The position numbers and the translations under genes were made by a program. This document shows positions 9,303-18,978 of a DNA stretch of 64,000 nt, piece after piece (position 1 is the stretch's first letter; the number at the start of each line of letters is the position of its first letter). Under the pieces are notes generated by a model. That model was not told the DNA's origin. It did not search any database and was given only the letters and a program-made list of their open reading frames with translations. The stretch comes from Candidatus Methylacidiphilales bacterium (lineage in GTDB: Bacteria; Verrucomicrobiota; Verrucomicrobiia; Methylacidiphilales; JAAUTS01): contig JAQTNW010000005.1 in assembly GCA_028713655.1 (NCBI GenBank), forward strand, positions 1 to 64,000, given 5' to 3'.

Positions 9303-11108
9303 TCACTTGCAGGCTTCTCGAATTTGTTCCAACTCCTCCCAACGCTGATAGCCCGTTGAAATGCGCACCTGCAACGCGGCCAGCTCTGCCTCCAACAACT
9401 TCGCTTTCCCGCCTCCGTCCTTATACAATTCCGGATCACAGAGCCTTTTTTGCAACTCTCCCAGCTCCGTTTCCAGCTTTTCCAGCAGCCCCGGGATTTC
9501 TTCCAATTCGCGCTGTTCGCGATTGCTAAACTTCCTGGGCTTGACCGGTTGCGTAGGTTCCTTCTTTGTTTCCACCCTGGTCCTGGCTGCCGCTGTTCCC
9601 GGCCTTTTTGCCGCCTGACTCTGTTTCAGCCAGTCGGCGTAGCCCCCATTATATTCAACGAAACAGCCAGGCCCCTCGTACACCAGTATGCTTGCCACGA
9701 CATTGTCCAGAAAATCGCGGTCGTGCGAAACCAGCAGCAGTGTGCCGTTGTATTCGACTAGCAAGTCCTCAAGCAATTCCAGGCTTTCCGAATCCAGATC
9801 ATTGGTTGGTTCGTCCAGGATCAGCACATTGGTCGGTTGCAGAAACAACCGTGCCAGCATCACACGATTGCGCTCACCGCCTGACAACACCTTCGCAGGC
9901 ATGCGTGCCCGTTCCGGCTCAAATAAAAAGTCCTGCATGTAACTCAAGGCATGGCGCGTCTTGCCCTGAAATGTCACCGACTCAGCCTGGCCCACGACGT
10001 TTTGTGCGACGCTTTTGCTTTCATCAATGGTTCCCCGCATCTGATCCAGATACACAACCTGGAGCCTTGTCCCCAATTTGACCGCTCCCGAATCCGGTTT
10101 GAGATTGCCGAGCAAAAGTTTGATCAGCGTGGTTTTGCCACAGCCATTCGGCCCAATGATGCCGATCTTGTCCCCGCGCCAAACGGTGGTGGTCAAACCA
10201 TCCACCACGGGTGTTGTGTCATAGGCAAACGTCACGGCATCGGCCTCAATGACCTTTTGCCCCGACTGGGAGCCTTCCTGGATTTCCATCTTTGCCGTCC
10301 CGATCCGCTCTCGGCGCTGCTTGCGCTCAGACCTCATCTGTTCGAGAGCGCGTACACGGCCTTCGTTCCGGGTGCGCCTCGCCTTGACGCCCTGCCGGAG
10401 CCAGGCTTCCTCTTGGGCCAGTTTTTTGTCGAAGAGCGCCCTTTGCTTTTCCTCTGCCTCCAATGTGGCCGCTTTGCGTTGTAAAAAGTCGTCGTAGGAA
10501 CAGTTCCAACTGCTGAGATGTCCGCGGTCGAGCTCGACAATGCGCGTGGCCAGTTTGCGCAGGAAACTGCGGTCGTGCGTGACAAAAAACAGGGTCGGCT
10601 TGTGTTCCAAAATCCATTGTTCAAGCCAGAGTATGGATTCAATGTCGAGATGGTTGGTGGGCTCATCCAGCAACAACACATCAGGCTTTCCGGCCAGCGC
10701 CCGTGCCAGCAGTACCCGCCGTTTGAGTCCCCCGGACAATCCTTCAAAATCGGCGGATACCGGCAACGACATTTCCTCGGCCAGCGCATCGAGTCGCACA
10801 TGGGTTTCCCATTCCTCCTCATGCCGTTCCGGGCTCAGGCCGGACTCAATGACCTGCATGACTGTGCCGGAGATATTTTCGGGGATTTCCTGGGTCAGGC
10901 GCGTGAACACGAAACCGGGCGGATGGGCAATCTCGCCCGAATTCGGGCTTTCCTCGCCTGCGATCAGGCGCATGAGGCTGGTTTTGCCGGCGCCGTTGCG
11001 CCCCAGGAGGCAGACACGCTCACCGGCATCGACCTGCAGATCCACCGCGTCAAGGAGCGGAACCGCGCCATAGCGGAGCGTGACTTCTTTGAATTGAAAT
11101 TGCGGCAT
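9303..11108 (-). CDS. uup: ABC-F family ATPase, Uup type
   Basis: ABC-F proteins are soluble ATPases that act on ribosomes; Uup is also linked to genome stability. From ATG 11108 (MPQFQFKEV) the protein is 601 residues. It has two ABC domains: Walker A LLGRNGAGKTS with signature LSGGLKRRV, then GPNGCGKTT with LSGGERNRV, separated by a basic linker rich in Arg and Lys. The C-terminal region after about residue 510 is a predicted coiled coil (NREQRELEEIPGLLEKLE), the DNA-binding tail typical of Uup. No membrane segments are present. The longer reading to 11150 adds a non-conserved leader. Confidence 0.88.
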   Translation of the reverse strand: MPQFQFKEVTLRYGAVPLLDAVDLQVDAGERVCLLGRNGAGKTSLMRLIAGEESPNSGEIAHPPGFVFTRLTQEIPENISGTVMQVIESGLSPERHEEEWETHVRLDALAEEMSLPVSADFEGLSGGLKRRVLLARALAGKPDVLLLDEPTNHLDIESILWLEQWILEHKPTLFFVTHDRSFLRKLATRIVELDRGHLSSWNCSYDDFLQRKAATLEAEEKQRALFDKKLAQEEAWLRQGVKARRTRNEGRVRALEQMRSERKQRRERIGTAKMEIQEGSQSGQKVIEADAVTFAYDTTPVVDGLTTTVWRGDKIGIIGPNGCGKTTLIKLLLGNLKPDSGAVKLGTRLQVVYLDQMRGTIDESKSVAQNVVGQAESVTFQGKTRHALSYMQDFLFEPERARMPAKVLSGGERNRVMLARLFLQPTNVLILDEPTNDLDSESLELLEDLLVEYNGTLLLVSHDRDFLDNVVASILVYEGPGCFVEYNGGYADWLKQSQAAKRPGTAAARTRVETKKEPTQPVKPRKFSNREQRELEEIPGLLEKLETELGELQKRLCDPELYKDGGGKAKLLEAELAALQVRISTGYQRWEELEQIREACK

Positions 11109-11549
11109 GGCGGCGAGTCTGGAGATCCAAGGGCCGCAGAGGAAGGCCAAAACTTACTGAGAGTTGTACTAACGGTTAATCTTGGTACAGTCCTTGCAGC
11201 AGGGGCAAGGGAAAAAAATACATAAGACCAAGCGTCAGGAAAGACAGGAAAGGCGGCGCTTGGAAGGCTGCCTATTATTGGATCAAGGTCACAGCCGGGC
11301 GGAAGTGGCTCGCAAGCTCAAGGCCAGTTGCAGCGGCAACTTGTAAATGGAACCAGCGACGGCAAAAGGGCACAGTCCAAGCCCAATCCTTCTGGAAGCA
11401 ACCAGGTCTCTCCTGACCATAATAGGTTAACTACTTATGGGAAAGTTAGTAAGTTTTAGGAATTCGGCAGCCAAAATCCTCCTCAACGCTCTCCGCAATC
11501 TTTTTGTAAAAGAGTCCTCTTGGGTTGTTCATTATATGGCTTTGCAACC
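11109..11549. other. Gene-poor spacer between uup and midA
   Basis: This 441-base spacer holds no intact gene. Its middle part carries a decayed transposase start (11224-11416). The rest shows no terminator or promoter that I would defend. Confidence 0.6.
11224..11416 (+). pseudogene. Remnant of an IS630-like transposase N-terminus
   Basis: From 11224 the plus strand reads KTKRQERQERRRLEGCLLL then DQGHSRAEVARKLKAS, which looks like the first helix-turn-helix of IS630-family transposases. A stop TAA lies at 11344-11346. In the +1 frame immediately after it, WNQRRQKG (11348-11371) continues the expected pattern before another stop at 11414. So there is a frameshift and then loss of the DDE domain. 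Assignment is by motif memory only; the fragment is short. Confidence 0.4.
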
Positions 11550-12695
11550 TCACAATTCCGCAAGGCGGGCCTCGCCCTTGCTTTGAATCAACACCTTGAA
11601 AAGGCTCCCCATCATCTCGGTATGCATCAACGTTTTAAAATGGCGCAGTTGTTGGCCCAGCCCCGGTTCATTGGGGTTCTGCTTCATGCCCTTTTCGATT
11701 TCCCGCAAAAAGCCCAGCCTGCCGAGTTCGATCAAAAAGTGGTGCTGGTCAGAGTAACGCAACGTTTTCAGCCCTTGGGCTTCCCCTTCCTCCTTCAAAA
11801 GGCTGAAATTGACGTTCGAAGTCAAATCCTGCGCGCCGGGCAGCGACAGCACATCCTCAAACTGCCGGTGCTTGGAATAAGCGCGCAAGGTCCCCTGGGG
11901 CCGCTCTGGCTTATATAAATCTTCCGCAAGGCCCCCATAATCGATTATCACAACAACCCCCTGCCCCAAAGTCCGCGCCACCTGCCGCATCCACTCTGCC
12001 GCCTCAATATGGATTTCCGCAACATACCCTTCGATCTGCGGCAGTTTCCACCGAATAATTTCACTTTGCAGGGATTCATTGCACGCCGCCTCCACCCAAA
12101 CAAAGCGCTGAAGGTCCCCATCCCATCCCACAAGTCGTTCCTTCCAATCCTTGCCACGGAAGCAGACGCAATCCACAGGAAAACTGTCGATCAATTCATT
12201 GCTGAAAAAAACTCCGTTCAGCGAAGCATCCGGAATTTCATCCAAACCGCCATGCCAGACAATTTTACCATCAGCGGCGTACGGTTCGATTGCTTTTTCC
12301 TGCTTGCGGCGCAAGCCTGGCAATGGTTCTATCAAAATATAGGTGCATGCCGAGAAAGCCTCCGGATGCCGTTGGGTAAGCGTGTCAAGAATGTCCCGGC
12401 AAAGTTGTCCGTTGTGGCCCCCCTGCTCCACCAACTGCCAGGACGACGGCCTGCCCATCGACTCCCAGATTGTCGCAAACCCATCCGCAAGCAAACGGCC
12501 AAAAAGAGGTCCGGTTGAAACACTGGTAAAAAAATCACCTCTACGGCCCAGAGCGGCTGTGCCCGAAGCATAGTAGCCCAGCTCCGGTTCGTACAGGCAC
12601 AGGCGCATGAAGCTGGAAAAACGGATCGCGCCGGATTTTTGGATGCGAGCGCGGATACATTCGCCCAATGGCTCCGGATTTTCAGGCATGGGCAT
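11550..12695 (-). CDS. SAM-dependent methyltransferase, MidA/NDUFAF7 family
   Basis: A protein of 381 residues of the DUF185/COG1565 type. The mitochondrial member, NDUFAF7, methylates an arginine of a complex I core subunit and is needed for complex I assembly. Seen here: LCLYEPELGYYASG near the N-terminus, GRRGDFFTSVSTGPLFG, a SAM site at LVEQGGHNGQL (the usual E-x-G-x-G), FFSNELIDSFPVD, and VVVIIDYGG. All are hallmarks of the family. It sits 27 bases downstream of nuoA in the same direction, which supports a complex I link (inference). ATG 12695 or 12689 could be the start. Confidence 0.85.
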   Translation of the reverse strand: MPMPENPEPLGECIRARIQKSGAIRFSSFMRLCLYEPELGYYASGTAALGRRGDFFTSVSTGPLFGRLLADGFATIWESMGRPSSWQLVEQGGHNGQLCRDILDTLTQRHPEAFSACTYILIEPLPGLRRKQEKAIEPYAADGKIVWHGGLDEIPDASLNGVFFSNELIDSFPVDCVCFRGKDWKERLVGWDGDLQRFVWVEAACNESLQSEIIRWKLPQIEGYVAEIHIEAAEWMRQVARTLGQGVVVIIDYGGLAEDLYKPERPQGTLRAYSKHRQFEDVLSLPGAQDLTSNVNFSLLKEEGEAQGLKTLRYSDQHHFLIELGRLGFLREIEKGMKQNPNEPGLGQQLRHFKTLMHTEMMGSLFKVLIQSKGEARLAEL

Positions 12696-12722
12696 GCAGG
12701 CTAAGCCCCCCTGCGGGTCGGG

Positions 12723-13133
12723 TCAGCGTTTGTTCCAGTCAAACACGCCTTTTTTATAGGCGTAAAGATGGCCAACTTCCAGGAGAAGCACAAACGCAAC
12801 CATCGCCTCCAAGACAGACCAGCCCAGGGATTTGACCAGATCGCGGAAACAAACCGCCCACGGGTACATAAAAATCACTTCGATGTCGAAAAGGATGAAA
12901 ATCATGGCGACCAGGTAGAACTTGACCGAAAAGCGGGGCTGGATGGCTCCTAGGGTGTCTTTCCCGCACTCGTAGGCAACGTCCTTGCCCTTCTGGGCGC
13001 GCCCGCGTTTCCCTAGTATGATGGAGGTGGCCACCCCGCCGAGGGCAATCGTCAACGCCACAACCAACTGAAACAAGACCGGTAGATAATTTCGAATCAC
13101 AACCATCAGTTTATTAGATGCCTGCAATGCCAT
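12723..13133 (-). CDS. nuoA: NADH-quinone oxidoreductase subunit A
   Basis: A small membrane subunit of respiratory complex I. The protein is 136 residues with three membrane helices, at about residues 16-40, 73-93 and 100-122. The conserved loop YECGKDTLGAIQPRFSVKFY, followed by FILFDIEVIFMYPW, is diagnostic. The start could be ATG 13133 or ATG 13106 (MVVIRNYLP); neither has a clear ribosome-binding site. No other nuo genes are next to it; its only neighbour on this strand is the MidA-like methyltransferase, so the main nuo cluster must be elsewhere. Confidence 0.92.
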   Translation of the reverse strand: MALQASNKLMVVIRNYLPVLFQLVVALTIALGGVATSIILGKRGRAQKGKDVAYECGKDTLGAIQPRFSVKFYLVAMIFILFDIEVIFMYPWAVCFRDLVKSLGWSVLEAMVAFVLLLEVGHLYAYKKGVFDWNKR

Positions 13134-13427
13134 GACAAGGCTAATTTGCAGGGCTATTGGTCGGCTGTTTTAGCCGTATCATTATTAGAACTTTTGCGCT
13201 CGGCGTTTTGGCAGGAGTTATTCTAATTAACCCCGGTTAAATTTTAACTTTTGCTTGGAACCTGCGCAAAACCCTCACATGTTGCAAAACCTATAAAAGC
13301 GTCACTAACAAACATTTATTGAAATAAATGGCTTCATTTACTGGACAAGCTCCGGAGTTGGACCTAATGTGGTCATAAGTACTTCCATCCACTCTCGAAG
13401 TGCTTAACCAACAAAATATAACTAATT

Positions 13428-13895
13428 ATGGCTAAATCCACCAAGAAAAAATCCGCTCGCCGCAAAGGCGCGCGCTATCCGGGAGTCAGCCGGATTGATC
13501 AACCCGAAAAACACAACCACGGTTTCTATGTGCGCCTGACCCGCAATGGAAAACGTTTCGCCAAGTTCTTTTCCGACCTCGGCTACGGCAGCAAGGAAAA
13601 GGCACTCTCATCCGCCCGCAGATACTATGCGGAGCTTGAGAAAAAGAACCCCCCGATGTCCCGCAAGGCTTTTGCTCAGATCGAGCGCCGGGCCAGCAAA
13701 ACAGGCATCGTCGGTGTCAGCAAAATCACCAAGATCGTGAAAGGCCGCGCTTATAAATTCTGGCAGGCCACTTGGAGCCCCGTTGCAGGCCAAGTCAGGA
13801 AACAGGCGTTCTCCATCAAGAAATATGGTGAAGGAAAAGCCAAGGAACTGGCAATCAAGGCCCGCAAAAAGGGCTTGAGCAGCATGAAGGATTAA
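13428..13895 (+). CDS. AP2-like double-repeat DNA-binding protein
   Basis: A basic protein of 155 residues with a Lys/Arg-rich N-terminus (MAKSTKKKSARRKGARYPG). It appears to hold two AP2-type folds: residues about 17-70 (YPGVSRID, then GFYVRLTRNGKRFAKFFSD, then EKALSSARRYYAEL) and about 91-150 (TGIVGVSKI, then YKFWQATWSP, then the KAKELAIKARKKG helix). AP2 domains bind DNA with a three-stranded sheet; in bacteria they occur in homing nucleases, integrases and stand-alone proteins. No nuclease or integrase domain is present. It is monocistronic, with a 294-base upstream spacer and a strong terminator. Confidence 0.7.
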   Translation: MAKSTKKKSARRKGARYPGVSRIDQPEKHNHGFYVRLTRNGKRFAKFFSDLGYGSKEKALSSARRYYAELEKKNPPMSRKAFAQIERRASKTGIVGVSKITKIVKGRAYKFWQATWSPVAGQVRKQAFSIKKYGEGKAKELAIKARKKGLSSMKD

Positions 13896-13928
13896 TCGAT
13901 CGCACTCCTCGATAACTTATTAAGTCTT

Positions 13929-13962
13929 AAAAGCCGGCCGGGATCATCCCGGCCGGCTTTTT
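13929..13962 (+). terminator. Intrinsic terminator after the AP2-like gene
   Basis: A perfect 15-bp stem, aaaagccggccggga (13929-13943) against tcccggccggctttt (13947-13961), has a 3-base loop and a short T-run, 33 bases after the stop codon. The A-tract on the left arm means it could also terminate the converging minus-strand DUF4230 transcript, whose stop is at 13980. Confidence 0.88.
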
Positions 13963-13979
13963 CAACACGAACGGAGGAT

Positions 13980-14642
13980 CTAGGGTTTTCGGAAGGAAAA
14001 CATCATTTCGGAACGATTGCGGTCCGCCAGTTCCTGGAGGCGACGCAAGGCATCCCTGCCCGCCTCGTCCAACAAACCCGAGTTCACTACTTTTTCACGG
14101 GCCGTGCGCTCAAATTCGTTCAACGCCTGCTGGCGGTCGGCGGGCTGGACGCGGTTCCAAAGTCCGTCTTCATCCTGAAACGTCAGTTGTCCTGTTTGTT
14201 CAATCGATAGAATCCGGACCGGAGGCAAATCCGCAATCACGGCGCCGGTTTGCGGATCCAGCCGGACGACGAACCTCTCCTTCAAATCAAACCCGGCCTT
14301 GCCTTCAAACATGCCTTCTATCGTAATGACCTTCTCACTGCCCAGCCAGCGATGCTTCCAGACATAGCGGTGAAGATACTGTTTCTTCATCACCGCAAAT
14401 TCGGCAATCGGACAACTCTGCTCCTGGATCACTTTTTCGGAAATCCGGATCTCCGGTCGAAGGTTCAGGAGTTCGACAAACACATTTGCGGCGTTGCGAA
14501 CGGAGGCGGCGCTGGCGCGCGATACGCCGTCGATCATCTCGCCTGGGGCTTCCGAGAGATGATGAAAGCAGGAACGAACTGCCAAGCTCGCGACCAGAAT
14601 GCCCGCGGCCAGAATAATCGCGAGAATGGCAAAACGTTTCAC
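13980..14642 (-). CDS. DUF4230 domain protein, membrane-anchored
   Basis: A protein of 220 residues starting with GTG at 14642, which overlaps the ilvD stop in a GTGA. Residues 5-24 form a single N-terminal membrane segment or uncleaved signal. The rest matches the general pattern of DUF4230: an amphipathic segment, then strands around [20 protein letters not shown] and [16 protein letters not shown], then a helical C-terminus. The function of the family is unknown. Coupling to ilvD is probably positional only. Confidence 0.65.
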   Translation of the reverse strand: MKRFAILAIILAAGILVASLAVRSCFHHLSEAPGEMIDGVSRASAASVRNAANVFVELLNLRPEIRISEKVIQEQSCPIAEFAVMKKQYLHRYVWKHRWLGSEKVITIEGMFEGKAGFDLKERFVVRLDPQTGAVIADLPPVRILSIEQTGQLTFQDEDGLWNRVQPADRQQALNEFERTAREKVVNSGLLDEAGRDALRRLQELADRNRSEMMFSFRKP

Positions 14643-16351
14643 AATTTCAAATCCGCATCGGTCACGGCGCCTTCGGAGGCGGAACTTACATGCGCGGCAT
14701 ATTTGGCCAGTACGCCACGTGTGTAGTTGGGCTTGGGCTGTTTCCAGGCTTTTTTGCGTTTTTTAATCTCTCCCGGAGCGACCAGCATCTGAATCTGGCG
14801 CTTCTCGGCGTCAATCACGATCGTGTCGCCATTCCTGACCAGCGCCAGCGGTCCGCCCAAATAGGCTTCTGGCGTGATGTGTCCCACCACGAACCCATGC
14901 GTTCCTCCGGAGAACCGTCCGTCGGTAATCAATGCCACGTCCTTGCCCAAGCCGCGTCCCATGATTGCCGACGTCGGCGACAACATTTCGCGCATTCCAG
15001 GCCCGCCTTTCGGCCCTTCGTAACGAATGACGATGACATCCCCCTTTTTGATTTTTCCTTCCAGGATGGCGGACATCGCCGCAATTTCGGATCCGTAAAC
15101 CCTGGCCTTGCCTTTAAAAAGCAATCCTTCCTTGCCGCTGATTTTTGCCACGGCACCGCCGGGCGCCAGATTTCCGTGGAGAATAACCAGATGCCCGCTC
15201 TTTTTGATCGGATCGGAAAGCGGACGGATCACCGTCTGGCCCTCGGGATAGGGTTTCACATCCGCTAGATTCTGCGCGACAGTTTTGCCGGTGACGGTCA
15301 TGCAGTCGCCGTGCAGCAGCCCGGCGTCCAGCAGTGTCTTCATCAAAGGAGTCAGGCCCCCGATGGCGACCAGTTCCGACATGAGATGTTTGCCTGAAGG
15401 CTTCAGGTCAGCCAATACCGGCACACGTTTCCCGATTCGCGTAAAATCTTCCAGGGCCAGCTTGACTTTGCAGGCATGTGCGATGGCCAGCAAATGCAGC
15501 ACGGCATTGGTGGAGCCGCCCAGTGCCATTACAACGGTGATGGCATTTTCAAACGCCTTGCGCGTCATGATGTCCAGGGGTGTGATCCCCTTTTCGATCA
15601 GGTTCAGCACTGCGGCGCCGGCATTGTAACAGTCCGCCTTTTTGGCATCCGAGACGGCGTCCTGGGCCGAGCTGTTCGGCAGGCTCATGCCCATCGCTTC
15701 GATTGCGGAAGCCATGGTATTGGCCGTGTACATTCCACCACAGGATCCCGGGCCCGGGATGGCGCAGGCCTCGATTTTTCCGAGGTCTTCGCGCGTGATT
15801 TTATTGTTGGCGTATTCGCCGACCGCTTCAAACACGGACACGATGTCCACCGAACGGTTGTTAAAGCAACCTGGCAAAATGGTGCCGCCATAAACAAAGA
15901 CCGAAGGCCGGTTGAGCCGGGCCATCGAGATCACGCAGCCCGGCATGTTCTTGTCACAGCCTCCGACGGCCACCAACCCATCCAGGCATTCGCAGCCCAT
16001 GACCGTTTCGATCGAATCGGCGATCACCTCGCGCGATACGAGGGAATATTTCATGCCCTCCGTTCCCATGGAGATGCCGTCGGAAATGGTGATGGTGTTG
16101 AAAATAATGGATTTTCCCCCGTTCGCATCCACGCCCCGTCCCGCTTCGACGGCCAGTTTGTCGATGTGCATGTTGCAGGGCGTCACCATGCTCCAGGTTG
16201 AAGCGATGCCGATCTGGTTTTTTGCAAAGTCTTCGTTCTTGAATCCGACTGCGTGCAGCATGGCCCGGCTTGCGGAGCGTTCAACCGGCTGGACGAGGCC
16301 ACCCGAATGTTTTTGATGAAGGGAGCTTGGAGTTTTGGAATTTTTGGCCAT
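14639..16351 (-). CDS. ilvD: Dihydroxy-acid dehydratase
   Basis: IlvD dehydrates dihydroxyisovalerate and dihydroxymethylvalerate to the 2-keto acids of the branched-chain pathway, using an Fe-S cluster. From ATG 16351 ([10 protein letters not shown]) the protein is 570 residues, the normal length. Cluster ligands are visible in VTPCNMH, in CDKNMPGC, and in [15 protein letters not shown]. The C-terminal [14 protein letters not shown] motif is also present. A longer reading to 16378 is not conserved. It shares four bases with the DUF4230 gene downstream. Confidence 0.95.
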   Translation of the reverse strand: MAKNSKTPSSLHQKHSGGLVQPVERSASRAMLHAVGFKNEDFAKNQIGIASTWSMVTPCNMHIDKLAVEAGRGVDANGGKSIIFNTITISDGISMGTEGMKYSLVSREVIADSIETVMGCECLDGLVAVGGCDKNMPGCVISMARLNRPSVFVYGGTILPGCFNNRSVDIVSVFEAVGEYANNKITREDLGKIEACAIPGPGSCGGMYTANTMASAIEAMGMSLPNSSAQDAVSDAKKADCYNAGAAVLNLIEKGITPLDIMTRKAFENAITVVMALGGSTNAVLHLLAIAHACKVKLALEDFTRIGKRVPVLADLKPSGKHLMSELVAIGGLTPLMKTLLDAGLLHGDCMTVTGKTVAQNLADVKPYPEGQTVIRPLSDPIKKSGHLVILHGNLAPGGAVAKISGKEGLLFKGKARVYGSEIAAMSAILEGKIKKGDVIVIRYEGPKGGPGMREMLSPTSAIMGRGLGKDVALITDGRFSGGTHGFVVGHITPEAYLGGPLALVRNGDTIVIDAEKRQIQMLVAPGEIKKRKKAWKQPKPNYTRGVLAKYAAHVSSASEGAVTDADLKL

Positions 16352-16477
16352 TTGGAAATTCCAGCAAAAATCCGGCACGACGCAAGCGTAGCCTGCATGC
16401 TCCCGGGATATTACCTGCCTGCGCAGAAGGCCTCCGTGCGTGAATGCGAGGCAAGGGCATCCACTTTCTTATTCATC

Positions 16478-17473
16478 TCACGGCAGGAGTCTTTTCACAA
16501 ATCTTTTCCATGGGCTTCGGGCGCGCCGGATTGAGGCGCTGATATCCATCATTCCACCGTTGTCAGGCTGGAATTCACGCAGCGTCTCCAAGCCGCTGAC
16601 CCCATATCGTTTCTTTAGCTGCAGGCTGATTCTTTCCAATGTCTTCAAATAGGGCGCATAAATTCCCTCCAATACAACATTTTGTTGCAGCGCTTTTTTG
16701 GGGCAGAAGGTATGCCACCTGTGTCCATCACTGTGCAGAAGGGAGCTGTAATGAAAAAAAATCAGCGGAAGCCCATCGACGCTCACTCCTTTGCCTTTGG
16801 AAAGGAATTCAATGCGATGGGACCCGATATTCCACGGAGCCAAATTGGCTCCGGGATGCCGCAGAATCCTTACCCGTTGATAGCGTTCAGGCCATGTCGT
16901 AAGATAGCCCTGGTTCATGAAGCGTCCATCTTCCGTGGCTTCCAATTGGCACCAGTCCAGGCATTGCTCCGTCCATTCCTCCAAACACTGCCGGCCAGTC
17001 GAATCCTTGCGCCACAGTCCAAAGCCCGCGTTGAATTCACCGTACATGCGCAAATATTCCGTGTCCTTGTTATAGCGGTGCGGACTCACTCCAATCGATG
17101 CCGCTTCAAATTCCTGAAAAAGCGGCTCCGGATCGGAAAAAAACAGGGTGTCGGCATCAATAAATGCAATTGCCTCCCCGTCCGCACAGCGGCTTAACAG
17201 ATGCTTCAACAGAATGGCCTTGTGTGTGGCGTAAAATTCCCAGGGCTGACGCCGCTCACGCAGTGGAGCCAGTCGCGGTTCCCAATTTTCAACCGTTTTC
17301 TGGGGAATAAGTTCCAGACGGGTTTTGAAACGGTCCTCCAGGATGCCCCTCAGTGTCTCATCATAACACACTACGATAATTTGAGCTTCGGGAGAATACT
17401 CCAGCAGGGATTCCAGCATCGCTATGCCTTTGGCGGCATAATTCGTGTCAAAATCAGTAACAAACCGTTGCAT
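16478..17473 (-). CDS. Glycosyltransferase-like protein (copy 1 of 2)
   Basis: A soluble protein of 331 residues. The N-terminus (FVTDFDTNYAAKGIAMLESL) and the D-A-D triad in AIAFIDADTLFFSD at about residues 102-115 look like nucleotide-sugar transferases of the GT-A fold (GT8 or GT24-like); EFNAGFGLWR and HPGANLAPWN are further conserved blocks. A GGTGGA stretch precedes the ATG. It is the last gene of a minus-strand cluster after the RmlC-like cupin and the aldolase (12-base gap), so it may add a sugar made by them (inference). It is roughly three-quarters identical to the copy at 19466-20455. Donor and acceptor are unknown. Confidence 0.75.
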   Translation of the reverse strand: MQRFVTDFDTNYAAKGIAMLESLLEYSPEAQIIVVCYDETLRGILEDRFKTRLELIPQKTVENWEPRLAPLRERRQPWEFYATHKAILLKHLLSRCADGEAIAFIDADTLFFSDPEPLFQEFEAASIGVSPHRYNKDTEYLRMYGEFNAGFGLWRKDSTGRQCLEEWTEQCLDWCQLEATEDGRFMNQGYLTTWPERYQRVRILRHPGANLAPWNIGSHRIEFLSKGKGVSVDGLPLIFFHYSSLLHSDGHRWHTFCPKKALQQNVVLEGIYAPYLKTLERISLQLKKRYGVSGLETLREFQPDNGGMMDISASIRRARSPWKRFVKRLLP

Positions 17474-17485
17474 GATTCCACCCTG

Positions 17486-18298
17486 TCAAAGTTTCCTGAC
17501 GATGGCACGCAATTTTTCTCCGGCTTCCTCCAAAATTTCCGGCGGTTGTTCAAACCAGAATTGCAATCTCGCGCGCAACCGCATAATCGCCTCGCCAAAT
17601 TGTTCCGGCCCCAGTCCGCCCTGGAAAAAAGAGCGCGCAATCCAGGCGCTGCCGGCGCCGAGCCTGGCGTAACCGGCCAGCACCAGATCTGCAGGGACCG
17701 GCAGATCCTCCATTTCCGGCCGGGCCACACCTCCAAAACCGAAACGAATTCCAGCCCCCCGGATTTCCCCGGACAAGCGGCGCATGAGATCCGAGGCTGC
17801 GACCCCCATGGGACCTGCCAGATTCAATTCCAAACTCAAATCATTCATTCCGATCATGATTTCCTCCACTCCCGGCAGGGAAATAAAATCGCGCAACCGA
17901 TCCACTGCCGTCGCGGTTTCCAACAGCAATACCGTTTCAGCCCTGCCATCCACCCATTCGATAAAGCGCGCGGCCTCATCCCTTAGGCGAAAACCCGGAA
18001 GCATGACGCAGCCTGCTCCAAGAGCCAATGCGCGTTCGATTTCATCCCTGGTTTCGGGATGCGGGCGATTCAAGCGCACAAAGGGCCTTGCCTTTCGTAC
18101 CAGAGATGTCACGACCTTCAAATCATCCAATGTGTGGCTTGATATGCGGGCGTTGTGAATATGGCCCTGGCGTTCCAATTTTCCCAGGCGCTCAATATCC
18201 AACCCAATCCGCTCGATTCCGGCCTCGTCCCCGGGCCGAATCCAGTCAGGATCGTTGCTGATCAAGGTGAGAATAAACTCCCGGGGCGCCTGGGTCAT
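17486..18298 (-). CDS. HpcH/HpaI-family aldolase or lyase
   Basis: A protein of 270 residues from ATG 18298 (MTQAPREF); a TTG at 18307 that overlaps the upstream stop is an alternative start. The family performs metal-dependent aldol or lyase reactions on 2-keto acids and citryl-like substrates. Fitting features are the LLLETATAVDRL strand with its acidic metal ligand, EEIMIGMNDLSLEL with a second acidic ligand, and ARPFVRLNRP near the substrate phosphate or carboxylate site. It lies between the RmlC-like epimerase and a glycosyltransferase, so a role in making an unusual sugar acid is possible. The substrate cannot be told. Confidence 0.7.
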   Translation of the reverse strand: MTQAPREFILTLISNDPDWIRPGDEAGIERIGLDIERLGKLERQGHIHNARISSHTLDDLKVVTSLVRKARPFVRLNRPHPETRDEIERALALGAGCVMLPGFRLRDEAARFIEWVDGRAETVLLLETATAVDRLRDFISLPGVEEIMIGMNDLSLELNLAGPMGVAASDLMRRLSGEIRGAGIRFGFGGVARPEMEDLPVPADLVLAGYARLGAGSAWIARSFFQGGLGPEQFGEAIMRLRARLQFWFEQPPEILEEAGEKLRAIVRKL

Positions 18299-18303
18299 GG
18301 CTG

Positions 18304-18840
18304 TCAATCCAACCGGACCGGAATGTCGTCCGAGCCCGCAGGAAGCAGCCAGTCATCCGGCTTTTCGTAATAAAAAGGCTTGTCGTTCAGCACCAGATAG
18401 GACGCCTCATCGACCCCGATATTCCGCAACGCATGCCAGACACCCGGAGGAACAACCACATAACGCGGCCGCAACAAATTGAATGTGGCCACAAGCGATT
18501 TTCCACAGGTCGGGGAATGTTTGCGGGCATCATACAAACCAATGCGCACATAGCCGCGGATCGGGAAAATAATGTCGGATTGTTCATGATGGCAATGCCA
18601 CTGGGACGTATATCCCGGCAAAGCCGAGATATGCACCACGTGCTGGACCTGAAATTCATCCTGAAACCATTCCGGCCGATAGATTTCAGTCAGCGTTCCA
18701 CCACGGATAACCAGATTTTTCACGTCCTTCACGCGGACGCCGTCAATCGGTATAGGCTTAACCGGGTCCCAATCCGGCGTGACGGTCTGGGAAGCCTGCC
18801 TTTCAGGCATCGAAGCGGAAAGATTCTCAGAATCGGTCAT
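18304..18840 (-). CDS. RmlC-like cupin (dTDP-4-dehydrorhamnose 3,5-epimerase family)
   Basis: A protein of 178 residues from ATG 18840 (MTDSENLSASMP). The cupin core shows QHVVHISALPGYTSQWHCHH, RGYVRIGLYDARK and VVVPPGVWHALRNIG, ending with SYLVLNDKPFYYEKPDD, which is close to the RmlC pattern. RmlC epimerises C3 and C5 of dTDP-4-keto-6-deoxyglucose in rhamnose synthesis. No rmlA, rmlB or rmlD is nearby, so a related epimerase or isomerase role is as likely. It is the first gene of a three-gene minus-strand set with the aldolase and a glycosyltransferase. Confidence 0.72.
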   Translation of the reverse strand: MTDSENLSASMPERQASQTVTPDWDPVKPIPIDGVRVKDVKNLVIRGGTLTEIYRPEWFQDEFQVQHVVHISALPGYTSQWHCHHEQSDIIFPIRGYVRIGLYDARKHSPTCGKSLVATFNLLRPRYVVVPPGVWHALRNIGVDEASYLVLNDKPFYYEKPDDWLLPAGSDDIPVRLD

Positions 18841-18978
18841 CTGCGTCCTAGAAATGCAGGAACAATTTTTTATATCAAGGCCAAAGTCCTGCCCCTCTAT
18901 CAAGAGGGGCAACGTGGAAAATCTGCATGTCGGAAAAATACTTGACGCAGCGGGTGACTTCGGGGCTAATTGGGCTCA

